Origin: Chrysomallon squamiferum
Lineage: Eukaryota > Mollusca > Gastropoda > Neomphalida > Peltospiridae
DNA: 64,000 bases
Direction: 5' to 3'
NCBI GenBank assembly: GCA_012295275.1
Contig: CM022673.1
Span: 9,049,311 to 9,113,310, forward strand
A program made the translations under genes and the position numbers. The notes under the pieces were generated by a model. It did not search any database and was not told the DNA's origin. It was given only the letters and a program-made list of their open reading frames with translations. Positions 63,359 to 64,000 of this stretch are shown here, one piece after another. Within the stretch, counting starts at the first letter, position 1; the number at the start of each line of letters is the position of its first letter.

Positions 63359-63615
63359 TTTATTTATTTATTTTATCTACAGAATATTTTCTAAGTATTT
63401 TATAGCAGTTTATCTATTTGAATAATGTCAATCGGGTTTGTTTGAATGTGAATTTGTCTGTGTGGGGTGGGATGGGTGGGTGTGTCTACGTATTTGTGTC
63501 GTCTGAGCCAATAAATTATATGTATATTTATGTCGTTGTGTGTTGTGACGTGTTTAATTATGAAAGTATGACAGTTTTTTAAATATATTTCTTTTAACTA
63601 ATATGCAGGTGAATT
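63358..63615. repeat. Repeat unit of ~260 bp, contig 3 copy 2
   Basis: Second copy of 61300-61590. Contig 2 keeps only the distal 160 bp of this copy (30350-30512), so contig 2 appears to have lost the array and the proximal part. Confidence 0.8.
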
Positions 63616-64000
63616 GTCTTACTACAACTTCAGTTTACTAAACAACGACTACATGCGTTTATTATTATTTCAACTAGTACCATAACAGCTGCAGTTGAAA
63701 CTATAATAATTACTACACTAACTATAACTGTTTAACAAACTGCTAGTGTTGTTTTTATTATTGTCCCAGATTTATTTTTCATTTTTCTGTTATTTTCGGG
63801 AAATGTAATTGGTGGTTTTATTTTGTACTTATTGCTTTATTTTAAGCATTTAAAAAAAAAAAAAAAAAAAAGAAAAAATTTTGGTTTATATGGGAATTAA
63901 ATTTCGGGTCGTCTTCTTGTTGCGTAATCAGCGTCATTTTAGGTACGGGTTAAACTATATTTCTTTACTGACTGTTTTATAAAATTATAAAAATAAGTAT
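63616..64000. other. AT-rich end of window
   Basis: Inverted match of 29988-30350, up to the last base. Contains a poly-A run (63850-63870). No gene. The copy evidently continues beyond the window. Confidence 0.7.

Overview
This is eukaryotic, animal-type DNA: very AT-rich, crowded with microsatellites, with spliced genes and nested transposons. There is no bacterial-style gene packing, no rRNA, no convincing tRNA and no CRISPR array. The style (long TACA, TAA, GA and GACA arrays; an I/Nimb-type LINE with RNase H; Tigger-like, hAT and MULE remnants; a Golgi-type methyltransferase-like gene) suits a lophotrochozoan, probably a mollusc. That assignment is inference, not proof.

The window is three contigs joined by two 200-N gaps (27-226 and 46278-46477). 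Contig 1 contributes only bases 1-26. Contig 2 is 227-46277 and contig 3 is 46478-64000. Contig 3 opens with an untrimmed Oxford Nanopore ligation adapter (46481-46507). Much of the window is the same locus repeated. Contig 2 reads A1 - B - C - G - A2. A1 (227-11931) and A2 (34446-46277) are near-identical direct copies about 11.8 kb long. B (11932 to about 20880) holds a MULE-transposase-derived exon and AT-rich sequence. C (about 24690-29990) has no gene. G (about 29990-34445) carries a minus-strand methyltransferase-like gene. A LINE inside a Tigger-like element lies between B and C. Contig 3 is another version of the locus in inverted orientation: LINE 3' end, B', part of A', then G' up to the window end. 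It differs by deletions of about 3.0 and 6.6 kb and several small insertions.

The only host gene I can support well is a two-coding-exon gene for a type II membrane protein of 297 residues with a class I SAM-methyltransferase fold. It occurs at 32831-34311 (minus) and 58495-59915 (plus), with only a few amino-acid differences. Other coding signal is of mobile origin: a long LINE ORF (RT plus RNase H, 5' end broken) and two copies of a broken MULE-like exon.

No new defence or metabolic system is visible. The main questions are whether the 34.2-kb A-B-C-G unit is a real tandem (or circular) duplication or a haplotype/assembly artefact, and what the methyltransferase does. Sequence comparisons here were made by eye; I give no computed identities.
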